In this document: piece by piece, positions 41,637-50,777 of the stretch
How positions within the stretch are numbered: position 1 is the stretch's first letter
Layout of the letters: each line of letters opens with the position of its first letter
Source: Capronia americana
Taxonomy: Eukaryota > Ascomycota > Eurotiomycetes > Chaetothyriales > Herpotrichiellaceae
Direction: 5' to 3'
DNA: 64,000 bases
Assembly (NCBI GenBank): GCA_016110215.1
Contig: JADWQD010000017.1
Coordinates: 558,001 to 622,000, forward strand
Program-made: the position numbers and the translations under genes
Notes under the pieces: generated by a model
The model's input: only the letters and a program-made list of their open reading frames with translations
What the model was told of the DNA's origin: nothing
The model's database searches: none

Positions 41637-44075
41637 TCACCCAATGCACCATTGAGTTCCGGTTGGCCATGGTTCAAAGATAGGGATGGGTCTACCTGTT
41701 TCTTCGTCGGTACTTGTGACTTTCACCTGTTCAGATGCGGATCTGCGATATGTCGAGAACATCCTCTTGGAGACATCAACGCGCGCTACTATAGTTGCAC
41801 GGTACTCGAACGGGGTTTCATTCATCCTTTCCTGGGTTGGTGCGTTCTGGGCAGAGACCGCCAGTATAAGCGCCTCTGAGCTGGGCCAGTCGAAAGAATC
41901 AATATCATAAGAGTTCGTAACCCCCTCTCTGAGGGAGTCTAGAACGAACATCCGTTGGGAAGGAGCTCTGCGGCCATTTTCCTGCGCATCCTTCGTGACA
42001 GAAATAATGTCATCCCGCAGGGCGACGGCCGGGACGGTATTCCTGAGAAGTGTGTCGTTGACCTCCCATTTCGTATCTTCTGGCAGCCAACTAATAGCAT
42101 AGTAGTAGTCCCAGTCAAAAGGGAGCATAAAGTGAATACGTGATGAATCGCTAGCACCTTCGAGCTTGGATGTTGCGATATTCTGTGTGAACTCGGCCCA
42201 TGAGGTCATGGGGTTGAAACTGGGGAGCGAGAGATGGATTCCATCCGCGTCAGCTTCCACCAGTGGCGATTGAGTTGTTGCGAGATCAAGACTTGTAGAG
42301 CGGAACACAAAGGATTTAGGTGCCCATCGAAAACCTTGCGTTGCCAAGTTTGGCACGCTGCTCACATCGCGTCTGTGAGACGATTCGAAAACAGAATCTC
42401 GAGGAAAGTATCTTTGCAGCAAGATGAAAGCCTCCATGCGCTTTTCACATGCCCCGGGGTCATAGCGGCTGATCGCGAGGATCGTCGACAAGTCCAGACC
42501 AAGCATGTTCGCTAAGCATATCGTTTCATCCTCCTGATAACTGGTTGTCCGCCACTGCACAGCCGACCATATGGCTTGAATCCGATCATGGGATGCCATT
42601 GACTTGAACGCCTCCATCTTTGTGAACGGCATGGAGGTCTGTCCGAAGATGGAGTGAAGAAAAGCCTGATAGATTTTTGAATCACTCCCTCGAAGGTGAT
42701 CAATCCTGGCCGCAAGAGAAGGAAGCTCGACTGCGCCATCGCGGAGCTGGAAAATCGACCTCCTGGACAAGATCCCCTCATGCAACGTCCACAAACGTCT
42801 GAACCACGCTGTGCGGTTGATCCTTGCGGACAGTTCCCAAGGGTCTCGTCCAGAATCAATCTCGTCTAGTTCCCGACTCAGGATCAAGACTTCCGCGGCA
42901 AGGCCATACACCTTTACCATCTTCGCTATAGCTAGGCTACGCTCGGCCTCAAATTCGCGCCCAGTAGGGACACATATTGTGTCAATCCAGAAACTTCGAT
43001 TCCTTTCGGAGCAAAAATCTGCCTGTGTGGACATTTGAAGATGATTCACTTGCTTCTGAATCCTCATGAGCTGGCAAGTCGGCAGACCGTTGGAATGTAG
43101 ATTTCCCAAACCGTCGCCCCACACATGAGAGATGGCTGTAAAATCGTTCGGCGAGTGTAATTTCACTGGCTCAAGCTCGATGGCGTTCATGCCATTGTTC
43201 AAGCGGATACAGGGAATGGATCCTTCTCGGACTACCTCGGCAACCGCGCTTGTTGAGACACATATAATCTCACATTTGCAATCAACTGACACGTGCTTGG
43301 TCTTGTAGGCCTGTTGATCGACTTGGCAACTACTACAAGCGTCTTCGGTACAGTTCGAGTGGTTTGTGGGATTGTTCAAAGGACCCAGCCGCGAGACATA
43401 GTACTCCCCAAGCACCGAAGCATCTTGATACACACGGTGTATGTCGCTCAGGCACCAGCCATTTTGTAAGAGCTTACCTGTGAGCAAATCCGAATGAAGA
43501 TAATGTGGGAAAGATAGGTCATTCTGGGGAAAGACTGCATTGCGCACAACGGTGAGAGTGGCGTGCAACACGTCCAGCGACAGGTTGAGAGGCTCGGGAA
43601 GGAGGTTTGAATAGGTATTGTAATCTTTGAAGGAGTGCGTCAGCATGCGGTGGAAGTAGTGCATCCGGTCCAAGAGGTGATCGAGCCGATTGCGAACCTT
43701 GATCTGCTCTGCTTCATCACGAGACGCTACCCGACGGCGCCATTCCTCGAGTCTGCCAAATAGGTTTGCAGTAGTGATTATCTGTTGCCCTTCCTTGAGC
43801 GTAGCCGTCCAATCCTTGACAGGAAGAGAGACACCCAGGAACTCGTCCAGCACGCCGAAGAAGAGCCAGGACTGAACGAAAGCAGCCAAAGGACCTCTCA
43901 AGCTACTCGGAAAGGTCTCAGGGTCCATGCCATAAAATTCCGAATACTCATATCCGCTTCGTTCAGGGTATGAGTCCCAAGGTCCGCTGTAAATGTACGG
44001 GTAGAAGTCATATTGATACAGTGGAACTTCAAGATGGTCAGAACTTGGCGTCTGCGGGAGTGGTATATGATCCAT
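41637..44075 (-). CDS. HET-domain (heterokaryon incompatibility) protein
   Basis: A single-exon 812-residue protein, MDHIPLPQTP at 44075. The HET signature blocks are all present: FTAISHVWGDGLG (residues 312-324), FWIDTICVP (362-370) and WFRRLWTLHEG, in the usual order in the middle of the protein. Upstream (about 50-240) is a helical domain without recognised motif, followed by a Cys-rich stretch NCTEDACSSC and CKCEIICVS that might bind metal. No NACHT, ankyrin or WD partner domain is visible. HET proteins in ascomycetes trigger programmed cell death after fusion of unlike hyphae, though most family members are untested. It ends 208 bp from the MFS gene, tail to tail. Confidence 0.93.
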   Translation of the reverse strand: MDHIPLPQTPSSDHLEVPLYQYDFYPYIYSGPWDSYPERSGYEYSEFYGMDPETFPSSLRGPLAAFVQSWLFFGVLDEFLGVSLPVKDWTATLKEGQQIITTANLFGRLEEWRRRVASRDEAEQIKVRNRLDHLLDRMHYFHRMLTHSFKDYNTYSNLLPEPLNLSLDVLHATLTVVRNAVFPQNDLSFPHYLHSDLLTGKLLQNGWCLSDIHRVYQDASVLGEYYVSRLGPLNNPTNHSNCTEDACSSCQVDQQAYKTKHVSVDCKCEIICVSTSAVAEVVREGSIPCIRLNNGMNAIELEPVKLHSPNDFTAISHVWGDGLGNLHSNGLPTCQLMRIQKQVNHLQMSTQADFCSERNRSFWIDTICVPTGREFEAERSLAIAKMVKVYGLAAEVLILSRELDEIDSGRDPWELSARINRTAWFRRLWTLHEGILSRRSIFQLRDGAVELPSLAARIDHLRGSDSKIYQAFLHSIFGQTSMPFTKMEAFKSMASHDRIQAIWSAVQWRTTSYQEDETICLANMLGLDLSTILAISRYDPGACEKRMEAFILLQRYFPRDSVFESSHRRDVSSVPNLATQGFRWAPKSFVFRSTSLDLATTQSPLVEADADGIHLSLPSFNPMTSWAEFTQNIATSKLEGASDSSRIHFMLPFDWDYYYAISWLPEDTKWEVNDTLLRNTVPAVALRDDIISVTKDAQENGRRAPSQRMFVLDSLREGVTNSYDIDSFDWPSSEALILAVSAQNAPTQERMNETPFEYRATIVARVDVSKRMFSTYRRSASEQVKVTSTDEETGRPIPIFEPWPTGTQWCIG

Positions 44076-44953
44076 CGAGTTTGTAGTATCCTAGTTCAGC
44101 TGAGTGTTCCAATGTTATTCACAGATTGTTGTCACACCTTTAACCTGTCCGAAGCACGAGTGAGATATGTGTGAGCCGACAGTGCATCGAAGCCTCCACC
44201 ATTTCAAGCTTGGTGTTGGTCAGCCAGGTAGTTCGACATAATATGCGCATGTTCTTGGTATGGTTACGAGAGGTCGATGGCGTCTAAAACAAGGTCAATA
44301 AGACACAAACGTCTCATGAGCTAGCCATGAAATTGAGTGAGTTGCCGAGGAATCTGCGGCTAATGCATCGTTGAGTTTGGGCCGCTGTAGGGGCATTTGA
44401 GGCATCCACTCTGCCCATTCAAGGGTAGACTGAACGACAAGACAACGACAGAGTTGGTACTTCAATTGTTATTCCCAAGGCAATATGTTTGACAGCGAGG
44501 CGAGAGGTGCGACGAGAGATACGGAGCATAAGGCCCGAAGCGCAGTATGTACGGCAGATATTAACTACATTCTCTTCTACAATGCACAAAGCTTCTATCA
44601 TTGTATTCAGCAAACAGTGAATTTCCATTAATCTGACTGCCTTGCCTGCCTCACCTCTACTTAGTGAATAATTCCGTCTATTCACAGCTGTTCCGCCTTT
44701 GATATTGTTCTCTCGGCAGCCCAGCCACGGACTGAACTGCGCACGTCTATAATCTGCGCGCTCTTGAATCTTCTGAAGATGATTCCTCCTACAAGGTAAC
44801 GCTTGCATATTTTTTTTAATTCTCTTTTCCTCAAGCACGCTTCGTGATCATCAAGAATCGTCTCTTTTCCCGTTGCACCTTCTTGCGCCTGAATCGAAAA
44901 TATCATACTCCATACAGGAACCCTTCCCCACACTAAGATCGTAACACCGCAAA
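44076..44953. other. Divergent promoter region
   Basis: About 0.9 kb between the HET gene (minus) and the homeodomain-like gene (plus). No supported gene. Confidence 0.5.
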
Positions 44954-46285
44954 ATGAACGCCCAAGTCATCGACGACGCCAGTGACAGTGATCTTGACTC
45001 GCTCTACGATTCATTTGGAGAGGGAGTAGATGGCCCAGATGATTTAGATGATTTGGGCTCGGATTCGTCCGACAATTCAGACACGACAGTCTCCGGCGAT
45101 CCGCAAGCTCAACTCCTCGAAGACCTCGAATCCGACCTGAACAGCCTCACCCTCGAAGCCGAGACGATCCTGTCGCGCCAACGCAGAAGCACTCAACTCG
45201 TCCTGGCCAGGGAAACAAAGGCCCTCTTCAAGAGCTACGAGAAGTATGGCTCCATGGCTCGCCTGAAAGTTGGGATCGAGAAATTTCTTAGCCTCGGGGA
45301 CGAAAGAGGCAGACTCCAGCTCAAAGATGACGCGGAGGCCGAGGACGAGAACGACTCCCAATCCATGACACTCCAACCAACGCGGCCCAAGCGGCCAGCT
45401 CACTACGGCGAAGCCTTCAAGCTCAACTTCACCTCCGACGACGACGCCCCCAAATTCAACGCCGAATCCGACTTCATCACCCCTCCCATCAAAGACCCCT
45501 TCAACCCCAATCCTAATAGCTACATCCATCACCCTCTCCGCATCGTCGACCCCGACTCCATCCCCTATGTGACAACCCTGGCGTGGGACCCCATCGCCAC
45601 AAAGATAACCTGGCCGGCCCATCTCGCGTGGCCGCGCGGCTTCCTCAGCGCCATCAACAAGATCCTCAGCATCGTGGACCACGAATCCCGCGTCCGCCTC
45701 TTCCACCACATCACGAAATGGGGTCCCAGCCCGGTCTTCCGTGTTGGTATCGCCGAGCACGTGAAGGTCCAGTACTCGACCATCTTCCAGACGGCCGAGG
45801 AGAATCCACTCGGATTGACGCAGGAGACGCGATCGTTCCTGCGGGAGACATACTTCAAGAAACAGTACCTCAACGTTGCGGAACGGCGGATGTTGGCCCT
45901 TTCGTGCAGGATCAACGAGGAGTCGGTGAAGCTTTTCTGGGAGGAAACAGCGAGGCAGTTGAGGGGTTATGGGGCGATGCGCACGTTCATGGCCGCCAGA
46001 GAGATTGAGAAGTACCGTGAAGCGAGGAAGAAGTCCGAGGACGAGAAGCGGCTCAAGGAGCAGAAGCGACGGGACGAGGTCAGGAAGGAACACGAGAGGC
46101 GCGTGCAAGAGTTGATGGTTGGCCGCGCCGACCCGAACGCACTGCTGTATTATCAGGTTGATGGCGAGGCGAACATGCAGCGCGCGGGTAGAGCGAGGGC
46201 GAAGGATAGCAGTCTCGAAGTCGAGCCGCCCGAGGAGAAGATTAGTGAGCGTGGCCACGTTGACGGCGGATCGCAGACAGGATGA
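44954..46285 (+). CDS. Acidic protein with degenerate homeodomain-like segment
   Basis: A single-exon 443-residue protein. The first 50 residues are very acidic (DDASDSDLDSLYDSFGEG). Residues 70-125 are helical (LVLARETKALFKSYEKYGSMARLKVGIEKFL). Residues about 290-340 align in register with a homeodomain: Leu16, an aromatic at 20 and 25, Arg31, Leu34, Ile40 and the helix-3 run VKLFWEE at 45-51, where the usual W48-F49 is swapped to F-W and Asn51 is replaced by Glu. A long Arg/Lys/Glu coiled coil follows (REIEKYREARKKSEDEKRLKEQ). It is likely nuclear; DNA binding is doubtful because the base-contacting Asn is missing. I do not know a named family. It converges on the CFEM gene. Confidence 0.85.
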   Translation: MNAQVIDDASDSDLDSLYDSFGEGVDGPDDLDDLGSDSSDNSDTTVSGDPQAQLLEDLESDLNSLTLEAETILSRQRRSTQLVLARETKALFKSYEKYGSMARLKVGIEKFLSLGDERGRLQLKDDAEAEDENDSQSMTLQPTRPKRPAHYGEAFKLNFTSDDDAPKFNAESDFITPPIKDPFNPNPNSYIHHPLRIVDPDSIPYVTTLAWDPIATKITWPAHLAWPRGFLSAINKILSIVDHESRVRLFHHITKWGPSPVFRVGIAEHVKVQYSTIFQTAEENPLGLTQETRSFLRETYFKKQYLNVAERRMLALSCRINEESVKLFWEETARQLRGYGAMRTFMAAREIEKYREARKKSEDEKRLKEQKRRDEVRKEHERRVQELMVGRADPNALLYYQVDGEANMQRAGRARAKDSSLEVEPPEEKISERGHVDGGSQTG

Positions 46286-46769
46286 TCCTCCTGACGAACC
46301 CGATCATACATGATCGACGGAGAACACGTGAACAGCTCGCTCTTAAGAATGGGCTGGACTTGCTGCACAGTCGTCCGAGAGGGCCGCATTACGGCGATGG
46401 AACAGTGCGTCCCCTGGCGCACGGCATGGCTGTGGCTTGCAAGTATTATCTCCTCACTGGGCGATTACCTTCTGGACGAGACTAATCAAAATGTATTAAA
46501 TTGCTATCGAAATGCTCCTGCACCTACTCCTGCTTTATGCTCAATGATCTGTTTGTAGCAATGTAAACACAAAACCCCAAATACAAAGTCCGCACAATAT
46601 CCTCCTTTGGCAACTCCTAACGGCATGGTCCGCGTTCCGCCCTTCTGCTCTATGCAAAATGTTTTGTTAGAATGCAAAAAGGAAAACCCCAATGTCAAGC
46701 CCACACCACATCACTCTTTGATAACTCCTAACCGCATAACTTGCATTCCTCGCTCTTGCTTTTTATGCC
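46286..46769. other. Intergenic between convergent genes
   Basis: This interval contains a diverged tandem duplication, listed separately. No coding sequence is supported. Confidence 0.6.
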
Positions 46770-46770
46770 T
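46550..46770. repeat. Diverged tandem duplication, about 111 bp unit
   Basis: Two imperfect direct copies: landmarks AAAACCCCAA (46571 and 46683), AACTCCTAAC (46612 and 46723) and a pyrimidine-rich end followed by TATGC recur at an offset of 111-112 bp. The second copy runs into the stop codon of the CFEM gene, so it lies in that gene's 3' region. Confidence 0.65.
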
Positions 46771-47606
46771 TACAGCAAAGCCACCGCCCCAGCAACGCCA
46801 ACCACCGCTGCCATTATTCCCTGTCCCACATTCTTGACTGCCCCACCAGTATACGTAGAATTATAGGGCGTTGTCATTGCCGGCGTAGTCGCGGCCGTAG
46901 TAGTGGTTGTGCACTGCGTGGTTGTCATCACCACGCCCGAGTGCATCATGCTCGTGATGGAAGAATCGGGAATGGTGCTGACCGAGACGCTAGCGCCCGG
47001 GATGCTTGTCGTGGCCGTCACCGTACCGGGGACTGTTGTCGTGGAAGCGCCGTAGTAGGCGTCATCGTCCGTGGCCGGGGGAGACGATGAAGGTGCGGCA
47101 GAGTCTGAAGGGGTGGTGTCGTCTGCAGCGCCGAGAGCCGCACCACAGTATGTTTGGGCAAAGGTCAGGGCGGCTGTACGTATATTCATGTCAGTACCAG
47201 TACAAGTACAAGTTCACGCTGTGGACATGCTCCGAGTCATGCTGCGGGCTTTGCGGTCGCATAGATTGCCCTGAGCTCCGGGTGCAGAGACATGCTCGTC
47301 GTACCTTGGACATCTTGCGCAGTGCAAGTTTGAGTGACGGCCGTTGTGATCGCGGCAATGAACGACTGCGAGCTGCAGATACAGCTCGTGTCATTCACGG
47401 CACAGCCCGAGGCTCCGAGTGCGGCGTTGGCGGCATCTTGCTGTTTGACAGATCAGCATTGACCCCATCGTCTGGACTGCATGAAATGATGGGTCTCTTA
47501 CCGCACAAGCCGGTAACCCAGCAAGGGCACTGGTGTCGGCTGGTGTTTGAGGCTTTGCCTGCACGAGCGCCGTGAGAAGCAGCGCGGTGAAGACCTGGCG
47601 ATGCAT
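46770..47606 (-). CDS. GPI-anchored CFEM-domain protein
   Basis: The model complement(join(46770..47173, 47305..47440, 47502..47606)) gives 214 residues. An N-terminal signal peptide (MHRQVFTALLLTALVQA) precedes a CFEM domain whose cysteines only line up after splicing: LPACA, ASGCAVNDTSCICSS, TQTCTAQDVQ and TYCGAAL, the eight-cysteine fungal pattern with the Asp before the third Cys that can hold haem iron. A Thr/Ser-rich stalk (ATTSIPGASVSVSTIPDSS; TTTTAATTPAMTT) and a hydrophobic C-terminus (GIMAAVVGVAGAVALL) indicate GPI attachment to the cell wall. CFEM proteins act in haem-iron capture or surface interactions. The second intron is 131 nt, long for this window. A ferric-reductase-like gene lies 3.2 kb away. 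Confidence 0.9.
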
Positions 47607-48567
47607 TTTGAGACAGCGAGAGTAGTGTAGAACTCGGTGTTGGGGATGATAGACGAAAGTAACGAACGAGGGCGCAATACAGAACGAGTGGAAGGGGTCG
47701 CTAACAAAGAGACTCCGTAAATGAAAGGACTGGCTGGACAAAGAGGACGCAGACAGGAAACGGCCATATGTCTTGCGGGCAAGGTTTAGGTATAAAGAGC
47801 TCAGAGACACGTCAACAAGCCAGGCACGTCTGGAATGTGGCTCGTGGCGTTGTTGGGCTCACAGCACCTGCAAACGGATGGAATGCTGCCTCCTGCCACA
47901 CGGTTCAGCGTGCCATCGTCGGAAGGGTGAAGCAATTTCGGCTGTTGCTGGGGGTTTACGCCTTTGTTATCAGTTATGGGTGAGAAGAATAAGGACCAAT
48001 TTTGAGGATGGTGCAGACGGTCAGAGAGAACGCCATCGAAATGACGACCATATGGCGAGCAGGTGGCAGGATAGAAGACAGTGCGTACGCATTGATTGCG
48101 CGGGTAGATCCGTCACCAGCGGTAGCGCTGTCTTGTCTCGAATCCTGTAAAGAGAGTTTCGGCCAAAGTCTGCTTGAGTTTGGCAGCATCTATTTTGTAT
48201 TTCGAGTCGAGTCGAGGCAGGATCGAGGTTATTTTGCGGGGCCATCAAAACTCTCAACCATACCAGGTACGCACGGCCGCCGTAGGTGCATTCCCCCGCA
48301 CTGGAACCTTCTCCAAAAGGACAGGAAGGAGTCAACATAGACTCATAAAGGGATCGAGATTAGATTGTGGTAGAACCCCGTGTTGGTGCCCGTATCATTG
48401 AACTAAACTTATCTAAGCGATGTACGTACTTCTGGCTTTCCCTCGGGCCGCGCTGCTTCCTCGGTCACTGTCTGCACTGGAGACCGGAAATGCTCAGTTG
48501 GATCTCAATGATCACATCACAACATCCCCCGCATCTCTAGTGCTCTCTGCTCTGCATTGTGAAACAA
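47607..48567. other. Intergenic: CFEM promoter side
   Basis: About 1 kb between two minus-strand surface-protein genes. Short open frames lack motifs. Confidence 0.5.
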
Positions 48568-49417
48568 TCATGCTTTTGCATCAGTCGTCGGCGCATCTCC
48601 CGTGGTCACCAACTTAGGGCCCTTTGGCCCAGCCTTGCCAGTGAAATTCGTAAAGATGTGCCAGACTCCACCGCTACTGTCAACATTGGTCTCGATGATA
48701 TTGATTTCCGCCGCAGCTGGCGAAACATGTCCTTCAAGCACCCATTTCATATTGTCATAACCCTTCATTCCTAGATAGTATGGTCCGCCATACCAGCAAT
48801 CGTCACCTGGTACACCCGGAAAATCAAGTTCGTTGTTGTCTGGTAACGTGCCGATCCAAGTGCCTGCCAAATCATACCCGTCTCCGCTCTTGGTAGCATT
48901 GATCTGCCAACCTTGAGGTTCATTCAACCACTCATCAGATGAGGACTGGAAGCTGACGGTGATGTTGTCATTGTCCTGACTTGGGATTTCGAAGTAAAAC
49001 GTATTGTTGTCGTATGTGCGGCGATCAAGCGATGCGTTGCCGGGAACCGTCATGCCTCCTATCAGGAAAGAGTTGTTCAAAGGTTGCCACGTTGTATCGG
49101 GGCATTCAGAAGCGGGGCCTCCGGTCAGTGTAATTGTAGTGGTGCCTAGGGCTTGTCAACGGAGCCTGGACAAGACATTGAAGTTTTCCTCACCATTGTA
49201 CCATGCAAGGTATTTCCACATGTCGCCATCGACATATCCGGTACAATTGAAATAGTTCGAGCTAGCCCCTCGGTCGGTGAAGACAACACGTCCTAGACCG
49301 TTAGACTTGGTTGATTCACATTGAGACGGTGGGGAACTCACGTCCACAGTCCTGACCCAACACCGTGGTAACCAGCATCAGGCTGGTGAGGAGTGTGCAT
49401 CTGAGTGAGGAAGTCAT
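48568..49417 (-). CDS. Small secreted protein, unknown function
   Basis: The model complement(join(48568..49145, 49194..49292, 49342..49417)) gives 250 residues. The signal peptide is MTSSLRCTLLTSLMLVTTVLG with a likely cut before QDCG. The mature protein has four further cysteines (YFNCTGY, ASECPDT, DDCWYGG and the N-terminal DCG) that could form disulphides, several N-glycosylation sequons (NCT, NNS, NAS, NNT, NIT, NAT, NFT) and many aromatic residues (MWKYLAWYNG, WIGTL, GGPYYLG). No GPI tail is seen. The introns are 48-49 nt, among the shortest in the window. I recognise no enzyme family; a small effector-like or wall-associated role is possible. The neighbours are a CFEM protein and a ferric reductase. 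Confidence 0.82.
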
Positions 49418-50777
49418 CTTGAGCACTGGACACGAGCTATCCGAGAATTGGTAGAGGATGAGAGTCAGACTGGATCATCCAAGGCGTTCGTTGGGGGGAA
49501 GACGGGCACAGCTGGAGATATTTATCTTCGTCCCCGTCGCCATTCTCGAGAAGCCAGGCCCCCAAGCAAGGCAGACTCAACATGCCACACTCGTCTGCCA
49601 CGGACCCGACTGGGCTAACCTCGAACCGCTTGAAGAAACAGACGCAATGAGAGGTTCGACCACTCTCAAAAGCTATAAAAATAGGAAAGTTCAGCATCAG
49701 GACTTGGTGCTCGCGGGCTGAGGAAATGCACAGCGGTGTTAGAACCAGCCCAGGGGCTCCCGCCTCCCGCCTATCCATCAGTGCAACAATTAGTGCGACA
49801 AAAGTCCATTGCTGAATTGGCATGGCAAGAACTTTTGCACTTTCCGTTTCCAACCACATGCGGCTCCTTGTGCCTATCACAATTCAACCTTGAACGTCGT
49901 TCAGCCGCCTGCATGAACTTTAAGAGCATATCTGGGCAAGGTCTCGCCAGGGGAGCCGAGGAATGCCTCAGTAATACAGATTGGATCCAATGAGGCCCGC
50001 ACTCAAGCGAGTTCGCACACTTCTGAGTGGGTAACGGATTTGACATTAAGATCCCGGCTTGTGCACAACTTCCCTTCCCGGCTCTGTAAACCTGATCATA
50101 CCTCGTACAATGCGCGGAAGACAAGATCGCTAAGAATGGCTAAGCAATTGCTTCAAGGAGTCAAGAAAGCTGCCTTGTCCGTGCAGATTCGAATCGCCAG
50201 CCTTACGACACCAGCACCGCGACGTCTGTGAGAAGTGTGCGTGTCTAATTGGACAAGATGTCGGGAAGCTGGCAACACGAGATCGAGGGCAGGGTTCTCG
50301 CCCGGTCGATTGGGAGCTGTTCCCATTTTGATAACTTCCAGGACAATAAAGGGAGTTTTTTCGGGAGTTTCAGCTGTTACCTTGCACCAAGACAGAATAT
50401 TAGACGTTCCAGCTGACCTGGATGTGCAGGAATACGAGATAGGTAGCGAGGCTAGCCTCGTACTCGCTTCCCTGGGACGCTATGGATCGTCGTTCCTTGA
50501 GAAACCAGCCTGTCGCGAGTTTGTTAAGCTTTGCATCTCGTATTTTTGGTACAACACAGTAGCCGGGGATGATAAAGCTTCAAAGTTTTGGCCGCAGGTT
50601 CAACGAGTGATAGACGGTCTCTGAGAACTGAGAGGAAGCAAGGAAGACCAACTCCGTGGAGGGGTTGCCAAGCCGCCAATCCCAAGTCAGACATGGCGTC
50701 AGCTTCAAGGTTCTTCCGATCTAATCTTGATAAGATGTTGACTTCGCTTCCTGATATCGACATTGAGATTCTAATTT
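49418..50777. other. Divergent promoter region
   Basis: About 1.4 kb between the secreted protein (minus) and the ferric reductase (plus). It contains a 130-codon open frame (50235..50624) that lacks any ATG, and sequence near 50694-50777 that may belong to the reductase N-terminus. Confidence 0.5.

Noticed and set aside
45077..46258. 393-codon minus-strand open frame
   Set aside because: Antisense shadow of the homeodomain-like gene, which has a better start and coherent protein features.
50130..50624. Open frames before the ferric reductase, one reading CEKCACLIGQDVGKL and one of 130 codons
   Set aside because: The longer frame has no ATG, the shorter is closed by stops on both sides, and no family could be supported. 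A decayed HET-type gene was considered but not demonstrated.
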